A DNA stretch of 64,000 nucleotides from Duganella sp. BJB476 (GCF_003416895.1 NZ_QVIO01000002.1:496001-560000), one strand, 5' to 3'; shown: positions 30,712 through 40,771, counted from the first letter of the stretch. Notes: a model not told the origin generated them from the letters alone. Numbers and translations: made by a program.

Positions 30712-30741
30712 AAAAAAAAGCTTCCTCCCGGAAGCTTTTTT
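30712..30741 (-). terminator. Rho-independent terminator after the tRNA-Ser genes
   Basis: A stem GCTTCC/GGAAGC extended by A and T runs, followed on the minus strand by a run of T. It lies 15 bp past the second tRNA and would end a serS-tRNA-tRNA transcript. Confidence 0.8.
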
Positions 30742-30756
30742 CTCTACTGCTATTCG

Positions 30757-30846
<90 letters not shown>

Positions 30847-30878
30847 TGGTGGTACATTTTTCTTACAGCAGCGTTTTG

Positions 30879-30968
<90 letters not shown>

Positions 30969-31035
30969 GTTTTCCCACCTGCTGCTGCGAGAAGGCAAGA
31001 TTATAGCAGGCCAGCGGGAAAAAGGAAGGGGTATT

Positions 31036-32415
<1,380 letters not shown>

Positions 32416-32613
32416 TTACAGTGCAGCTTTTTCGGCGGCGGTCAGGCGCTTGGCGGTCACGGTCACGACTTGCATTTTGGCGGTCGAGACGGCGACTTTG
32501 GCGGCTGGGGCAACCGGAGCAACCGAGGTGTCGGCGGCGGTGGCGAAGGTCGTGGCGGCGGCCAGTACGGTAGCGGCGACGAAGATGATTTCCATGTTTT
32601 TAGCGATGTTCAT
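32416..32613 (-). CDS. Small exported alanine/valine-rich protein
   Basis: 65 residues with an AAGGAG-type ribosome-binding site before ATG 32613. Signal peptide NMEIIFVAATVLAAATTFATA-A, then a short alanine/valine-rich basic tail ending AKRLTAAEKAAL. No family recognised. Likely periplasmic. Confidence 0.6.
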   Translation of the reverse strand: MNIAKNMEIIFVAATVLAAATTFATAADTSVAPVAPAAKVAVSTAKMQVVTVTAKRLTAAEKAAL

Positions 32614-32640
32614 GATGTACTCCTTCAGGTGGTTGGTTTC

Positions 32641-32657
32641 GCGTTATTTTGTAACGC
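32641..32657. promoter_or_regulatory. Short palindrome upstream of the 65-residue gene
   Basis: GCGTTA-TTTTG-TAACGC forms a 6-bp inverted repeat 28 bp before the start codon. It may be an operator or a 5' leader hairpin; there is no run of T to make it a terminator. Confidence 0.3.
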
Positions 32658-32767
32658 TGCTTGGTATGGTTGTACTGTACCTAAAGGCCCTGTGCGTCGC
32701 CATCGGGATGCGACGAAGCGCCGGAAACGGCGCCTGAAGTGCAAAAAACGGGTGGGAAACGAGCGGT

Positions 32768-34219
32768 TCAGGCGGCGCTGCGCAGCACGGCAGGCTGGTC
32801 GGCATGCCGGTGCACCAGCTCGCCCAAGGTGGCGATGGCGGCCTCGGTGCGCGGCCCCCACGGATTGCCGCAGTTCAGGCGCAGATAGTTGCGGAACTTG
32901 CCCGTGGCGGAGAACAACTGCCCCGGCATCGACGCCACGCCGGCCGCCACGGCGTCGCCGTGCAGGGCCAGCGCATCGACCTGCTCCGGCAGGCCGACCC
33001 AGACCACGAAGCCGCCCTGCGGCTCGGACACGGTGCACTGATGGGGAAAAGTCTCGCAGATCGCGTCCGACATGCGGGCGATGCGCTGCGACAGCGCGCG
33101 CCGCATCTTGCGCAGCTGGTTTTCATAGGCGCTGCCAGTCAGGAAATCGGCCAGCACGGCCTGGAAGAAGTGGCTGGTGGCGCCGCTGGCGATCATCTTC
33201 TGCACCACGATATCCTGCGCATAGCGCCCCGCCACCACGTAGCCGACCCGCGAACCGGGGCTGATGGCCTTGGAATACGACGCGCACAGCATCACATGGC
33301 CGCTGGTGTCGTAGGCCTTGACCGGCCACGGCCGTTCCGGCGTGAAGCACAGGTCGCCGTAGACATCGTCCTCGATCAGTGGAATATCATGCTGCGACAG
33401 CAGCTTGGCCAGCCGCTGCTTGTTCGCCTCCGGCATGATGCAGCCCAGCGGATTGTTGGCGTTCGGGATCAGCAGCACCGCCTGCACCAGGCCGGCGTTC
33501 ATCGCCAGCTCCAGCGCGTCGATCGACGGGCCGGTCTTCGGATGGGTGGGAATCTCCAGCGCCTTCATGCCCAGCGACTCGATCAATTGCAGCAGCACGA
33601 AATAGGTCGCCGACTCGATCGCGATGGTGTCGCCGGCCTTGGCCACCGCCCGCAGGCACAGGCTGAGCGCCTCGGTGCAGGAGCCGGTGACGACAATTTC
33701 ATTCAGGTCCAGATGGCCCCAGTCCAGCGCCCGGCGGGCGATCTGCCGGATGAACTCGGGATGGTTGGTGTCATAGCAGCTGACCGTGCTCAGCAAGCCC
33801 GGATCGCGCCGCGCCACGGCGGCCACGGTCTTCTGCATGCGCTTCATCGGCAGCAGTTCCTGCAACGGCCATGCCGAGCCCATCTGCACCAGGCCGGGGT
33901 CTTCATTGGCCCTCAGCACCCGCATCAGCAGGTTATTGATGCCGACATAGGCCGGCTCCTGCAAATGCTCGGCATCGGTCATCACCGCCATCATGCGCGG
34001 CCGATGGCGCACGTAATAGCCCGCCTGCGGCTTGGCGTCGACCAGGCCGCGGTCCTCCATCAGCCGCAGCGCCTGCATCACGGTGCTGACGGACAGGCGC
34101 TTCTGCTGCGCCAGGTGGCGGATCGACGGCAGCCGGTCGCCCGGCGCGAACACGCGGCTGGCGATCAGCCCGCCCAATTCGTTGGCCAAGTCTTCGTATA
34201 GGGTGAGTTGATGGGACAT
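32768..34219 (-). CDS. MocR-type GntR/aminotransferase regulator
   Basis: 483 residues from ATG 34219; a longer in-frame start would add an unrelated tail. N-terminal GntR winged helix (about 1-75: YEDLANELGGLIASRVFAPGDRLPSIRHLAQQKRLSVSTV), then a type I aminotransferase domain. The PLP lysine is in CASYSKAISPGSRVGYV. MocR regulators use PLP or an amino-acid-PLP adduct as signal. It faces a DUF2917 gene across two concentric inverted repeats. Confidence 0.9.
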   Translation of the reverse strand: MSHQLTLYEDLANELGGLIASRVFAPGDRLPSIRHLAQQKRLSVSTVMQALRLMEDRGLVDAKPQAGYYVRHRPRMMAVMTDAEHLQEPAYVGINNLLMRVLRANEDPGLVQMGSAWPLQELLPMKRMQKTVAAVARRDPGLLSTVSCYDTNHPEFIRQIARRALDWGHLDLNEIVVTGSCTEALSLCLRAVAKAGDTIAIESATYFVLLQLIESLGMKALEIPTHPKTGPSIDALELAMNAGLVQAVLLIPNANNPLGCIMPEANKQRLAKLLSQHDIPLIEDDVYGDLCFTPERPWPVKAYDTSGHVMLCASYSKAISPGSRVGYVVAGRYAQDIVVQKMIASGATSHFFQAVLADFLTGSAYENQLRKMRRALSQRIARMSDAICETFPHQCTVSEPQGGFVVWVGLPEQVDALALHGDAVAAGVASMPGQLFSATGKFRNYLRLNCGNPWGPRTEAAIATLGELVHRHADQPAVLRSAA

Positions 34220-34275
34220 CCGGCTATTGTGGCCCCGACCCGCCCGGTGGCGACAGGTACAGCGAGCGCAAATTT

Positions 34276-34346
34276 CGACCATAACAGTTTAGTCCAAACG
34301 CCATTGTGACGATCACAATTTCGATTTGCTGCATCTGTTATGGTCG
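34276..34346. promoter_or_regulatory. Two concentric perfect inverted repeats between mocR and DUF2917 gene
   Basis: Outer arms CGACCATAACAG (34276-34287) and CTGTTATGGTCG (34335-34346) are perfect 12-bp complements. Inner arms ATTGTGA (34303-34309) and TCACAAT (34313-34319) are perfect 7-bp complements separated by CGA. Both pairs share the same centre, 34311. A likely operator of the divergent MocR regulator, with half-sites about 29.5 bp either side of the centre. Confidence 0.7.
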
Positions 34347-34395
34347 CCCGCCGCTGCGTATTCTGGTTGCACGAATCACCACAGCAGGAGTTGCA

Positions 34396-34719
34396 ATGAA
34401 ACCGGAATTACTCGCACTGACGCAGGGACAGGCCGAATACAGCCTGTCGGAGAACCATCCATTGCGCATCGCCGGCGCGGCCGGCCGCCACATCGAATGC
34501 CTGGCCGGCACCGCCTGGATCACCGCCTACGGCGAACATACCGACTTCATGCTGCGCCAGGGCCAGACCTTCGAAGTGCCGAACGACGGCCTGACGCTGA
34601 TCGACGCGGTCGGCCCGCGCGCGGTGCGGGTGCGCCTGCCGGCCGACACCGAAGTGCCGCACGGATGGGCGGCGTTCCAGGCCAAATTCGCCTCCGCGCT
34701 GCATGGGTGGGGGTTGTAG
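34396..34719 (+). CDS. DUF2917 domain protein
   Basis: 107 residues; AGGAG lies just upstream of ATG 34396. The domain core ECLAGTAWITAYGEHTDFMLRQGQTFEVPNDGLTLIDAVGPRAVRVRLP matches DUF2917, a small beta-rich family of unknown function often near regulators. It is divergent from the MocR gene and is the probable target of the nested dyad between them. Confidence 0.8.
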   Translation: MKPELLALTQGQAEYSLSENHPLRIAGAAGRHIECLAGTAWITAYGEHTDFMLRQGQTFEVPNDGLTLIDAVGPRAVRVRLPADTEVPHGWAAFQAKFASALHGWGL

Positions 34720-34805
34720 GATTTCTCCTACGCAACTAATCGTGCGCCACGCTATCCCCGGACTATGTACGATGTATCAACAGTACAGACACCGAGGAGA
34801 ATAAT

Positions 34806-35219
34806 TTGAACCAGCCATTCCTGAAAATTGCCGCCGCCGGCGCCGTCATGATGCTCGCCGCCGGTTGCTCGACCATGAGCGGCCCGCCCAAGGACGAAGC
34901 ACCGCCGCCAGCCAACCCGGCCTTCGCCGGCGAAATGGCCAAATTCAACGCCCAGTTCCCGAACGATAAGGCGAGCAAGTACGAGGAAGTGTCGATCAAC
35001 TTCAACAACTCGAACAAGCTCGACGAGCGCGGCAACTGCCACGACAAGTCCAAGTATCCGGTGGTGATCGTGCTGACGCTCGACTCCGCAGGCAAAGTCA
35101 TCCGCAGCACCACCGACGTCGACAACAGCAAGGCCGCCTGCTTCCGCCAGGCTTACGCTTCGGCCCAGCTGCCGGCGCCGCCGTTCGCGCCCTACCTGAA
35201 GCCGATCAAGCTGCGTTAA
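34806..35219 (+). CDS. Lipoprotein, TTG start, unknown function
   Basis: 137 residues starting at TTG 34806, which has GAGGAG at the correct distance; no ATG is available near the signal sequence. Lipobox MMLAAGCS near residue 17 (Cys22). The mature part has one conserved-looking block, YPVVIVLTLDSAGKVIRSTTDVDNSKAACFRQAYASAQLP, resembling a TonB C-terminal-like or energy-transducing fold only in style. No family assigned. Confidence 0.7.
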   Translation: MNQPFLKIAAAGAVMMLAAGCSTMSGPPKDEAPPPANPAFAGEMAKFNAQFPNDKASKYEEVSINFNNSNKLDERGNCHDKSKYPVVIVLTLDSAGKVIRSTTDVDNSKAACFRQAYASAQLPAPPFAPYLKPIKLR

Positions 35220-35231
35220 TGGCTTAGTGGC

Positions 35232-36065
35232 TCAGGCCGCCGCGTCCTGCTCGGCGGCCTCGTCGTTGTCGGCCGGCTTTTCCAGCCAGCCCAGCACCAC
35301 TTCATTGAAGCGCTCGGGCTGGCGCAGCATCGGCCAGTGGTCGGTGTTGAAAGCCACAACCTTGCAGCCCTCCTTCGCCTCCAGCTTGTCGGCCCACGCG
35401 TCGGAATGGAACATGAAGGGCTTGCGGACGCCATAGATGAACAGCATCGGCACCTGCGGGACGAAGCGCACCATGTTGCGGTAGGAGCCGGCCTCGCCGG
35501 CGGCCATGATGTAGTACGGGAAGTTCATCTTGACGCTGATATATTCCCGGGGCGACGGCACGCGCAGCACGCGCGCCATGTAGCGCGTCATCATGGTGCC
35601 GATCGGCCCGCCGATCGCCCAGGCCAGCGCCAGCGTACCCTGGTAGCCCTTGACCATCATTTTCTGCGACAAGGTGCGCGAGTCCTGCACCGCCTTCGAC
35701 TGCGCGTCGCCGATGTCGACGCCGATGATGGCCGACACCGCCTGCTTGTTGCGCATGTAATATTCGTAGCCGAACATGCAGCCCCAGTCGTGCAGCATCA
35801 GGATCACCTTCTGCTTCTGGTTCACGCTGTTGACGATGTAGGAGATCAGGCGGATGGTGGCGTCGAGCGAGTAGGCGCGGCGCGGCTTGCTGATGTCGAA
35901 GCCCGGCAGCGTGAAGCGCACGCAACGGTAGCGGTGCTTCAGCTCTTCAACCTGGGCATCCCATACGCGGTAGGTATCCGGCCAGCCGTGTATCATCACG
36001 ATGGTCTCGGTACCCTCGCCTTCGGTATAGACTTCGATGCCGTCAACCTTGGTCACCTGCTGCAT
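35232..36065 (-). CDS. Alpha/beta hydrolase with HDWG nucleophile elbow
   Basis: 277 residues with GAGGAG before ATG 36065. Motifs: MIHGWPDTYRVWD (oxyanion region HGWP), LMLHDWGCMFGY with Asp as likely nucleophile, and a late His in NTDHWPMLRQPERFNE. An Asp nucleophile fits the epoxide hydrolase/haloalkane dehalogenase branch rather than serine esterases. Substrate unknown. Confidence 0.85.
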   Translation of the reverse strand: MQQVTKVDGIEVYTEGEGTETIVMIHGWPDTYRVWDAQVEELKHRYRCVRFTLPGFDISKPRRAYSLDATIRLISYIVNSVNQKQKVILMLHDWGCMFGYEYYMRNKQAVSAIIGVDIGDAQSKAVQDSRTLSQKMMVKGYQGTLALAWAIGGPIGTMMTRYMARVLRVPSPREYISVKMNFPYYIMAAGEAGSYRNMVRFVPQVPMLFIYGVRKPFMFHSDAWADKLEAKEGCKVVAFNTDHWPMLRQPERFNEVVLGWLEKPADNDEAAEQDAAA

Positions 36066-36101
36066 GCTGCTCCTCGCTCACCGCTTCCACAATCCTTCAT
36101 C

Positions 36102-36857
36102 TTACAACATTTGGGCGCGGCTGAAATCATCGATCAGGTCCAACACCTGCGGCAATTGCTCGATGTGAGGAAAGTGCCCGGCCTCCTCGACCAGGGCGAA
36201 CGCGGCGCCGGGCATGCTGTCGCACAGGCGTCGCCCATACGCCACATCCACGATGCCGTCGCTGGCGCCCCAGGCCACCAGCGCCGCCACCTGTAGCTCC
36301 GCCAAGCGCGCCCGCAGGGTCGGATCGTGCATGAACGGCTGTCCCGCGTACGCGTGGAGCGCGGCATGGTTGGCGGCCATGATCGCGGCTGCCTCGGGGC
36401 TGGCAGGGGCCAGCGAGTAGCGCTGCGGATCGTGGAAGGCCTTGGCCGCGCGCTCGGCGGGCGCCAGCCCGACCGGATCGACGATGACGCCGTCGATGCC
36501 AACCGCGTTGAGCAGCACGATACCCGCCAGCCGCCGCGGCGCCAGCAACGCCATTTCCGTCGCGACCCAGCCGCCGAAGGAATTGCCGACGATGATCACG
36601 TCCTTTAAGTCCATCCGCTCGAGCAGGTCCAAGTAGACCCTGGCCAGGTCGCCGGCGCTGGCACAGCCCCGGAGCCTAGGCTGGCCGTTGAAGCCAGGAT
36701 GCGTGGGCGTAAGCACGCGCGCCTTGGCCGACAGCGCAGTCGCCAGCCCCGCCACCGACGCCGGCCCGGCGCCGCCATGCAACAGCAGGAATGCCCGCCC
36801 CTGTCCCTGGTCGGCCAAGGCGACCGTCGCCGTATCGTTCAATAATCGCATATTCAT
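36102..36857 (-). CDS. Alpha/beta hydrolase, Ser nucleophile, MarR-linked
   Basis: 251 residues. LLLHGGAGPASV (oxyanion loop), VIIVGNSFGGWVATEM (nucleophile Ser in GNSFGG) and EEAGHFPHIEQL (catalytic His) form the usual triad regions. ATG 36857 with GGAG upstream is chosen; a downstream ATG at 36851 is possible. It is divergent from a MarR gene, with an 18-bp palindrome in the gap at 36879-36896, so it is the likely MarR target. Confidence 0.88.
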   Translation of the reverse strand: MNMRLLNDTATVALADQGQGRAFLLLHGGAGPASVAGLATALSAKARVLTPTHPGFNGQPRLRGCASAGDLARVYLDLLERMDLKDVIIVGNSFGGWVATEMALLAPRRLAGIVLLNAVGIDGVIVDPVGLAPAERAAKAFHDPQRYSLAPASPEAAAIMAANHAALHAYAGQPFMHDPTLRARLAELQVAALVAWGASDGIVDVAYGRRLCDSMPGAAFALVEEAGHFPHIEQLPQVLDLIDDFSRAQML

Positions 36858-36878
36858 CCCTTCTCCAAATAATATAAA

Positions 36879-36896
36879 CATATTTATATAAATATG
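36879..36896. promoter_or_regulatory. Perfect 18-bp palindrome, candidate MarR operator
   Basis: CATATTTATATAAATATG is identical to its reverse complement. It begins 22 bp before the hydrolase start codon and 55 bp before the MarR start, in the shared divergent promoter. MarR dimers bind palindromes of this size. Confidence 0.7.
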
Positions 36897-36933
36897 CTTA
36901 CATGTCAAGCCGATCTTGACAGTCGGATAGCGA

Positions 36934-36945
36934 TATATAAATATG
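36934..36945. promoter_or_regulatory. Second MarR half-site next to the marR start codon
   Basis: TATATAAATATG repeats the last 12 bases of the palindrome at 36879-36896 and ends 5 bp before the MarR ATG. It could let the regulator repress its own gene. Confidence 0.5.
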
Positions 36946-36950
36946 TTGAG

Positions 36951-37382
36951 ATGACTATTTCCCTCGAAGCCCTCGGCCTGCTGGTTAAGCAAGCCCAGCA
37001 CCGCCAACACCGCGCCCTGGAGGCGCAACTCGCACCGCTGGGCGTGAGCCTGGTGCAATGGAACGCGCTGCGCGAAATCGACCGCCACCCCGGCAGCACC
37101 ATGCACGGGCTGGCCGAACTGACCTTCAATTCCGACCAGGCCTTCGGCACCTTGGTGACGCGCTTGATGAAGATGGGTTTGGTGGAGCGGCAACCGGGCC
37201 AGGGCCGGGCCATGCTCCACACGCTGACGCAGGCGGGCGCGGCCCTGCTGCATCAATGCCAGCAGGTCGTGCCCAAGGTCACCAGCCAAAACTTCGCGCC
37301 GCTGTCGCCGGCCGACCGCAAAGAATTGTCGCGCCTGCTGACCTTGCTGGTCGAGAGCGAACCACAGCGCAGCGGCGCCTAG
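36951..37382 (+). CDS. MarR family transcriptional regulator
   Basis: 143 residues from ATG 36951. Winged helix: LGVSLVQWNALREIDRHPGSTMHGLAELTFNSDQAFGTLVTRLMKMGLVERQPGQGRAMLHTLTQAG. It is divergent from the alpha/beta hydrolase gene, the classical local arrangement, and an operator palindrome lies between them. Longer in-frame starts exist but would translate the operator region. Confidence 0.9.
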   Translation: MTISLEALGLLVKQAQHRQHRALEAQLAPLGVSLVQWNALREIDRHPGSTMHGLAELTFNSDQAFGTLVTRLMKMGLVERQPGQGRAMLHTLTQAGAALLHQCQQVVPKVTSQNFAPLSPADRKELSRLLTLLVESEPQRSGA

Positions 37383-39007
37383 GTTTTCGCCCGCGCCCGC
37401 AAGACGCGCTCGGCGCCGACCTGGTTCACGGCGAAGCCATTACGCCCGGCCGCCTTGACGCCATACAGCGCCTGGTCCGCCGCGCGCATGACTTCGTCGG
37501 CCGTCACCGCCGGACTGCTCGTCAGCGCAATGCCGATGCTGGCCGTGACCCGGCGTTGCGCCGCGCCGCACGGGAAGGGTTCATGCATGGCCTCCACGAT
37601 CTTCCGCCCCAGCACATCGATTTCGGTATTCGAGGCCAGCTGCTCGAACACGATCACGAATTCATCGCCGGCCAGGCGGGCCACGGTATCCGTGGTGCGC
37701 ACCGAGGCCATCAGGCGCCGGGCGAACTCCACCAGCACCTGGTCGCCGGCGGCGTGACCCAGCGTATCGTTGATCTCCTTGAAGTGGTCGATATCCAGGA
37801 AGGCCAGCCCCACCTGCTGGCCGGCGCGCGCGGCCCGCGCCAGCGCCTTCGGCAGGAAATCGTCGAACATGCGGCGGTTGCCGATGCCGGTCAGGACATC
37901 GGTGGTGGCCAGGCGGTGCAGCTCCAGCTCGGCGCGTGCGCGGCTTTGGGATAGCGCGTAGAACGCCCGGCTGAGGTGGCCGAACTCGTCGCCCCGGTCC
38001 ACGTCGAACACTTCGATGCTGGCCTTGCCGGCGCTGATGTCCTCCACATGCCGCTGCAGCCGGCCCAGCGGCAGCAGCAGTTTCTTGGTGATCGCCCAGC
38101 CGAACAGTCCGGCCAGGCCGGTCAATATCGCCGCCCCGACAAAGGCGCGCAGCCGCACGCTGCGCATCGGCGCGAAGGCGCTCTCGACCGGATAGGACAA
38201 GGCGATGGTCCACGCTGCCTCACGCAAGTGCTTATGCACCAGCAGCACCGGCACGCCATCGTCGAGGATGCCTTCCTGCCAGCCCTCGCCGCCCTGCAAG
38301 GCCGCCTCCACCACGGTGCCGACGCCGTCGTCGCCTTTTTCCAGCAGCAGTTTTTTATTGGGATGATGAACTATCACGCCATCGTCGGTGACGATGAAAA
38401 GATAGCCCTCGGAGCTGGAGCGCAGCGAGTCGATCTGCGCGGAAAACGAAGGCCGCAACAAGTCGATCGCACCGAGCAGGACGCAGACGATCTTCCCGCT
38501 GGAATCGCGCAGCGGCTGGGTCAGCACGAACACCGGCCGACCCGAGAGTACGCTCTTGAAAGGCGCCGAGATCACGCCGTCCTTTTGCTGCAAGGTCTCC
38601 TGGAAGTACTTGCGGTCGGAGATGTTGATGCGCTTGGCGTTGCGGTCGCGCAGGCTGGCGATCAGCTTGCCGGTGGCGTCGAAGGCGGAGACGTTGAAAA
38701 ACTCCTCGCGCAGGGATTCATGGGTTTCCAGTTCCTGCTGCACCTGGTCCAGCGTCAATTCGTGCGCCTGGAACTGCTCGGCCAGCACGCGCAGCAGTTG
38801 CCGCTTGTCCTGCAGATCGCTGTCGATCAGGGCGGCCGCGCTGGTCAGCAGCGACAACTCCTGGCGCGCGATCACCTGCCGCAGTTCCGACTCCGCGATG
38901 AGCAAGGAAATACCGCCCGTGCCGATGCCGGCGACCAGCACCAGCGCGATCACGAGGGAGGTGATCTTGAACTTAAAACTTAGAAAGAAGCCAAATGTAG
39001 GCCGCAT
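37379..39007 (-). CDS. dCache-HAMP-GGDEF diguanylate cyclase
   Basis: 542 residues. TM1 (about 14-36), a double-Cache-type periplasmic sensor (ISDRKYFQETLQQKDGVISAPFKSVLSGRPVF), TM2 (about 285-305), HAMP, then GGDEF with AGDEF at 446-450. The AGDEF variant occurs in active cyclases. The RxxD I-site is degenerate (VRTTDTVARLAGDEF offers RTTD). Its stop overlaps the MarR stop by four bases on the opposite strand. Confidence 0.9.
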   Translation of the reverse strand: MRPTFGFFLSFKFKITSLVIALVLVAGIGTGGISLLIAESELRQVIARQELSLLTSAAALIDSDLQDKRQLLRVLAEQFQAHELTLDQVQQELETHESLREEFFNVSAFDATGKLIASLRDRNAKRINISDRKYFQETLQQKDGVISAPFKSVLSGRPVFVLTQPLRDSSGKIVCVLLGAIDLLRPSFSAQIDSLRSSSEGYLFIVTDDGVIVHHPNKKLLLEKGDDGVGTVVEAALQGGEGWQEGILDDGVPVLLVHKHLREAAWTIALSYPVESAFAPMRSVRLRAFVGAAILTGLAGLFGWAITKKLLLPLGRLQRHVEDISAGKASIEVFDVDRGDEFGHLSRAFYALSQSRARAELELHRLATTDVLTGIGNRRMFDDFLPKALARAARAGQQVGLAFLDIDHFKEINDTLGHAAGDQVLVEFARRLMASVRTTDTVARLAGDEFVIVFEQLASNTEIDVLGRKIVEAMHEPFPCGAAQRRVTASIGIALTSSPAVTADEVMRAADQALYGVKAAGRNGFAVNQVGAERVLRARAKT

Positions 39008-39155
39008 GGGAACTCCTGAAATGCAAGCCCGTCAGGACACTGCGGATCGAATGGACTAGCCATCGTTGCACGCGGGAGTTCGGCGGCACTATGTGTTTTC
39101 AGTATATTACGCCGGTTGAGAATCGCACCGGTTCCGTTGCCATGAAACAACGTGC

Positions 39156-40451
39156 TTAGGGCAACATCATCCAGAACATGGCCAGCACCGCCAGCGTCAT
39201 CGCCGCCGTCGCGCCCCAGCCCAGGATACGCAGGCGACGGCCGATCACGAAGCGGCCCATGATGGCGGAGCGTCCCGCCATCAACATCATCACCACCATG
39301 ATGGGCACCGAGATCACGCCGTTGATCACCGCGCTCCAGTACAGGGCCTTGATCGGATCGATGGACGTAAAGCCCAGCAAAATACCGACGATGGTGGAGA
39401 CCGCGATGATGCCGTAGAAGCCCTTGGCCTGCGACGCGGTTTTCTCCAGTCCCTTCTCCCACTGGAAGGCGCCCGCCACCGCGTAGGCCGCCGAGCCGGC
39501 CAGTACCGGCACCGCCAGCATGCCGGTGCCGATGATGCCGGCGCTGAACAGGGCAAACGCAAACTCGCCCGCCAGCGGACGCAAGGCGGCAGCCGCCTGC
39601 GCCGAGGTGTCGATCGCGGCGATGCCGTGCAGGTGCAGCGTCACCGCCGTGGTCAGCATGATGAAGAAGGCCACCAGGTTGGAGAAGCCCATGCCGATGA
39701 CGGTGTCGACCTTGATGCGCTGGAAGTGCGCGCGCGCCTGCTCGGGCGCCTCGCGCAGCGCCTGCGACTGCGGACAGGCCTGCAGCTCTTCCACTTCCTG
39801 CGAGGCCTGCCAGAAGAACAGGTAGGGACTGATGGTGGTGCCGAACACCGCCACCATGGTGGTGATGTAGGCTGGCGACCATTCCAGGCGCGGCATCGTG
39901 GTGGCAGCCGCCACTTGCAGCCACGGCACATGAACGGTGAACACCGCCGCCACATAGGCCAGCAAGGCCAGGGTCAGCCACTTCAGGAAGCGCACATAGC
40001 TGCGATAAGGTATCAGCACCTGCAACAGCAGCGAGATCACGCCGAACAGCGCTGCATACCAGCGCGACGAGCCGCCGACGATCAGCGTGACCGCCTCGCC
40101 CATGGCCGAAACGTCGGCCGCGATGTTGACGGTATTGGCGATCAGCAGCAAGGCGACGATGGCGCGCACCAGCCACGCCGGGAAATGTTCGCGGATATTG
40201 CCGGCCAACCCTTTGCCGCTGACGCGCCCGATCTGCGCGCTCACGACCTGGATGCCGACCATCAGCGGATAGGTGAACAAGATCGTCCACAGCATCTGGA
40301 AACCGAACTGCGCGCCCGCTTGCGAATAGGTGGCGATGCCGCTCGGATCATCGTCGGCGGCGCCGGTGATCAGGCCGGGGCCGAGTTTTTTCAGCCAGGA
40401 GGAGGCGAAGGCGCGCGCAGGCGCGGTAACGGTGTGATCAGCATTCAACAT
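39156..40451 (-). CDS. Nramp-family transporter with non-canonical metal-site motifs
   Basis: 431 residues with about eleven membrane helices. TM1 reads GAADDDPSGIATYSQAG where classical Nramp has DPGN. TM6 reads FGTTISPYLFFWQASQEVEE where classical Nramp has MPH. The fold is clear but the Asn and Met ligands that select Mn/Fe are not conserved. It may move another divalent ion (for example Mg, as in Nramp-related Mg transporters) or Mn by a different site. A 21-base GC hairpin and a Cys/Ser-rich mini-gene lie in its leader. Confidence 0.88.
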   Translation of the reverse strand: MLNADHTVTAPARAFASSWLKKLGPGLITGAADDDPSGIATYSQAGAQFGFQMLWTILFTYPLMVGIQVVSAQIGRVSGKGLAGNIREHFPAWLVRAIVALLLIANTVNIAADVSAMGEAVTLIVGGSSRWYAALFGVISLLLQVLIPYRSYVRFLKWLTLALLAYVAAVFTVHVPWLQVAAATTMPRLEWSPAYITTMVAVFGTTISPYLFFWQASQEVEELQACPQSQALREAPEQARAHFQRIKVDTVIGMGFSNLVAFFIMLTTAVTLHLHGIAAIDTSAQAAAALRPLAGEFAFALFSAGIIGTGMLAVPVLAGSAAYAVAGAFQWEKGLEKTASQAKGFYGIIAVSTIVGILLGFTSIDPIKALYWSAVINGVISVPIMVVMMLMAGRSAIMGRFVIGRRLRILGWGATAAMTLAVLAMFWMMLP

Positions 40452-40559
40452 AAATCATCCAACAACAGAATTCGCCCGGCAGCGGGCGTAAAACGGAGGT
40501 GCGGCAACACGCGCAACCGATACAACGGCGCGGCATGGCAACAAAATTTGGATGGGTGC

Positions 40560-40580
40560 GACGCGGGCCGGGCCCGCGTC
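40560..40580. other. GC-rich hairpin in the leader of the Nramp gene
   Basis: A 21-base near-perfect dyad (8-bp stem GACGCGGG/CCCGCGTC, 5-base loop) lies 108 bp before the transporter start, between it and the mini-gene at 40628-40690. There is no T run, so it is not an intrinsic terminator. The 319-base stretch between the two coding genes holds only this and the mini-gene. Confidence 0.5.
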
Positions 40581-40627
40581 AGACGCCATCATCCGCGATG
40601 AGCAAGATGACGGCAGGGAATGCTGCG

Positions 40628-40690
40628 TTATCTTGCCGAGGCGGTGCCAGAGCTGGTCTGGCTACAACTATCACTCGAACAAGTACCCAT
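40628..40690 (-). CDS. 20-residue Cys/Ser-rich leader peptide candidate
   Basis: ATG 40690 follows GGAG at a good distance. The 20 codons hold two Cys (residues 4 and 9), seven Ser and no long hydrophobic run, and end in TAA at 40628. It lies upstream of the Nramp-like transporter on the same strand with the GC hairpin between. It could be a leader peptide or a small metal-binding peptide; it could also be chance. Confidence 0.35.
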   Translation of the reverse strand: MGTCSSDSCSQTSSGTASAR

Positions 40691-40771
40691 GAGGGTCTCC
40701 GGAAATGGAAAACAGGCGAAAGATACGGGAAATCTGCTGGTTTAGTCAATAACAATTATCACAATGGCGCC

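Noticed and set aside
34303..34319. CRP-like TGTGA/TCACA dyad
   Set aside because: The spacer is 3 bases, not the 6 that CRP needs. Better read as the inner part of the concentric operator.
40452..40771. Possible yybP-ykoY manganese riboswitch before the Nramp gene
   Set aside because: I could not find its conserved loop elements; only a GC hairpin and a mini-gene are visible.
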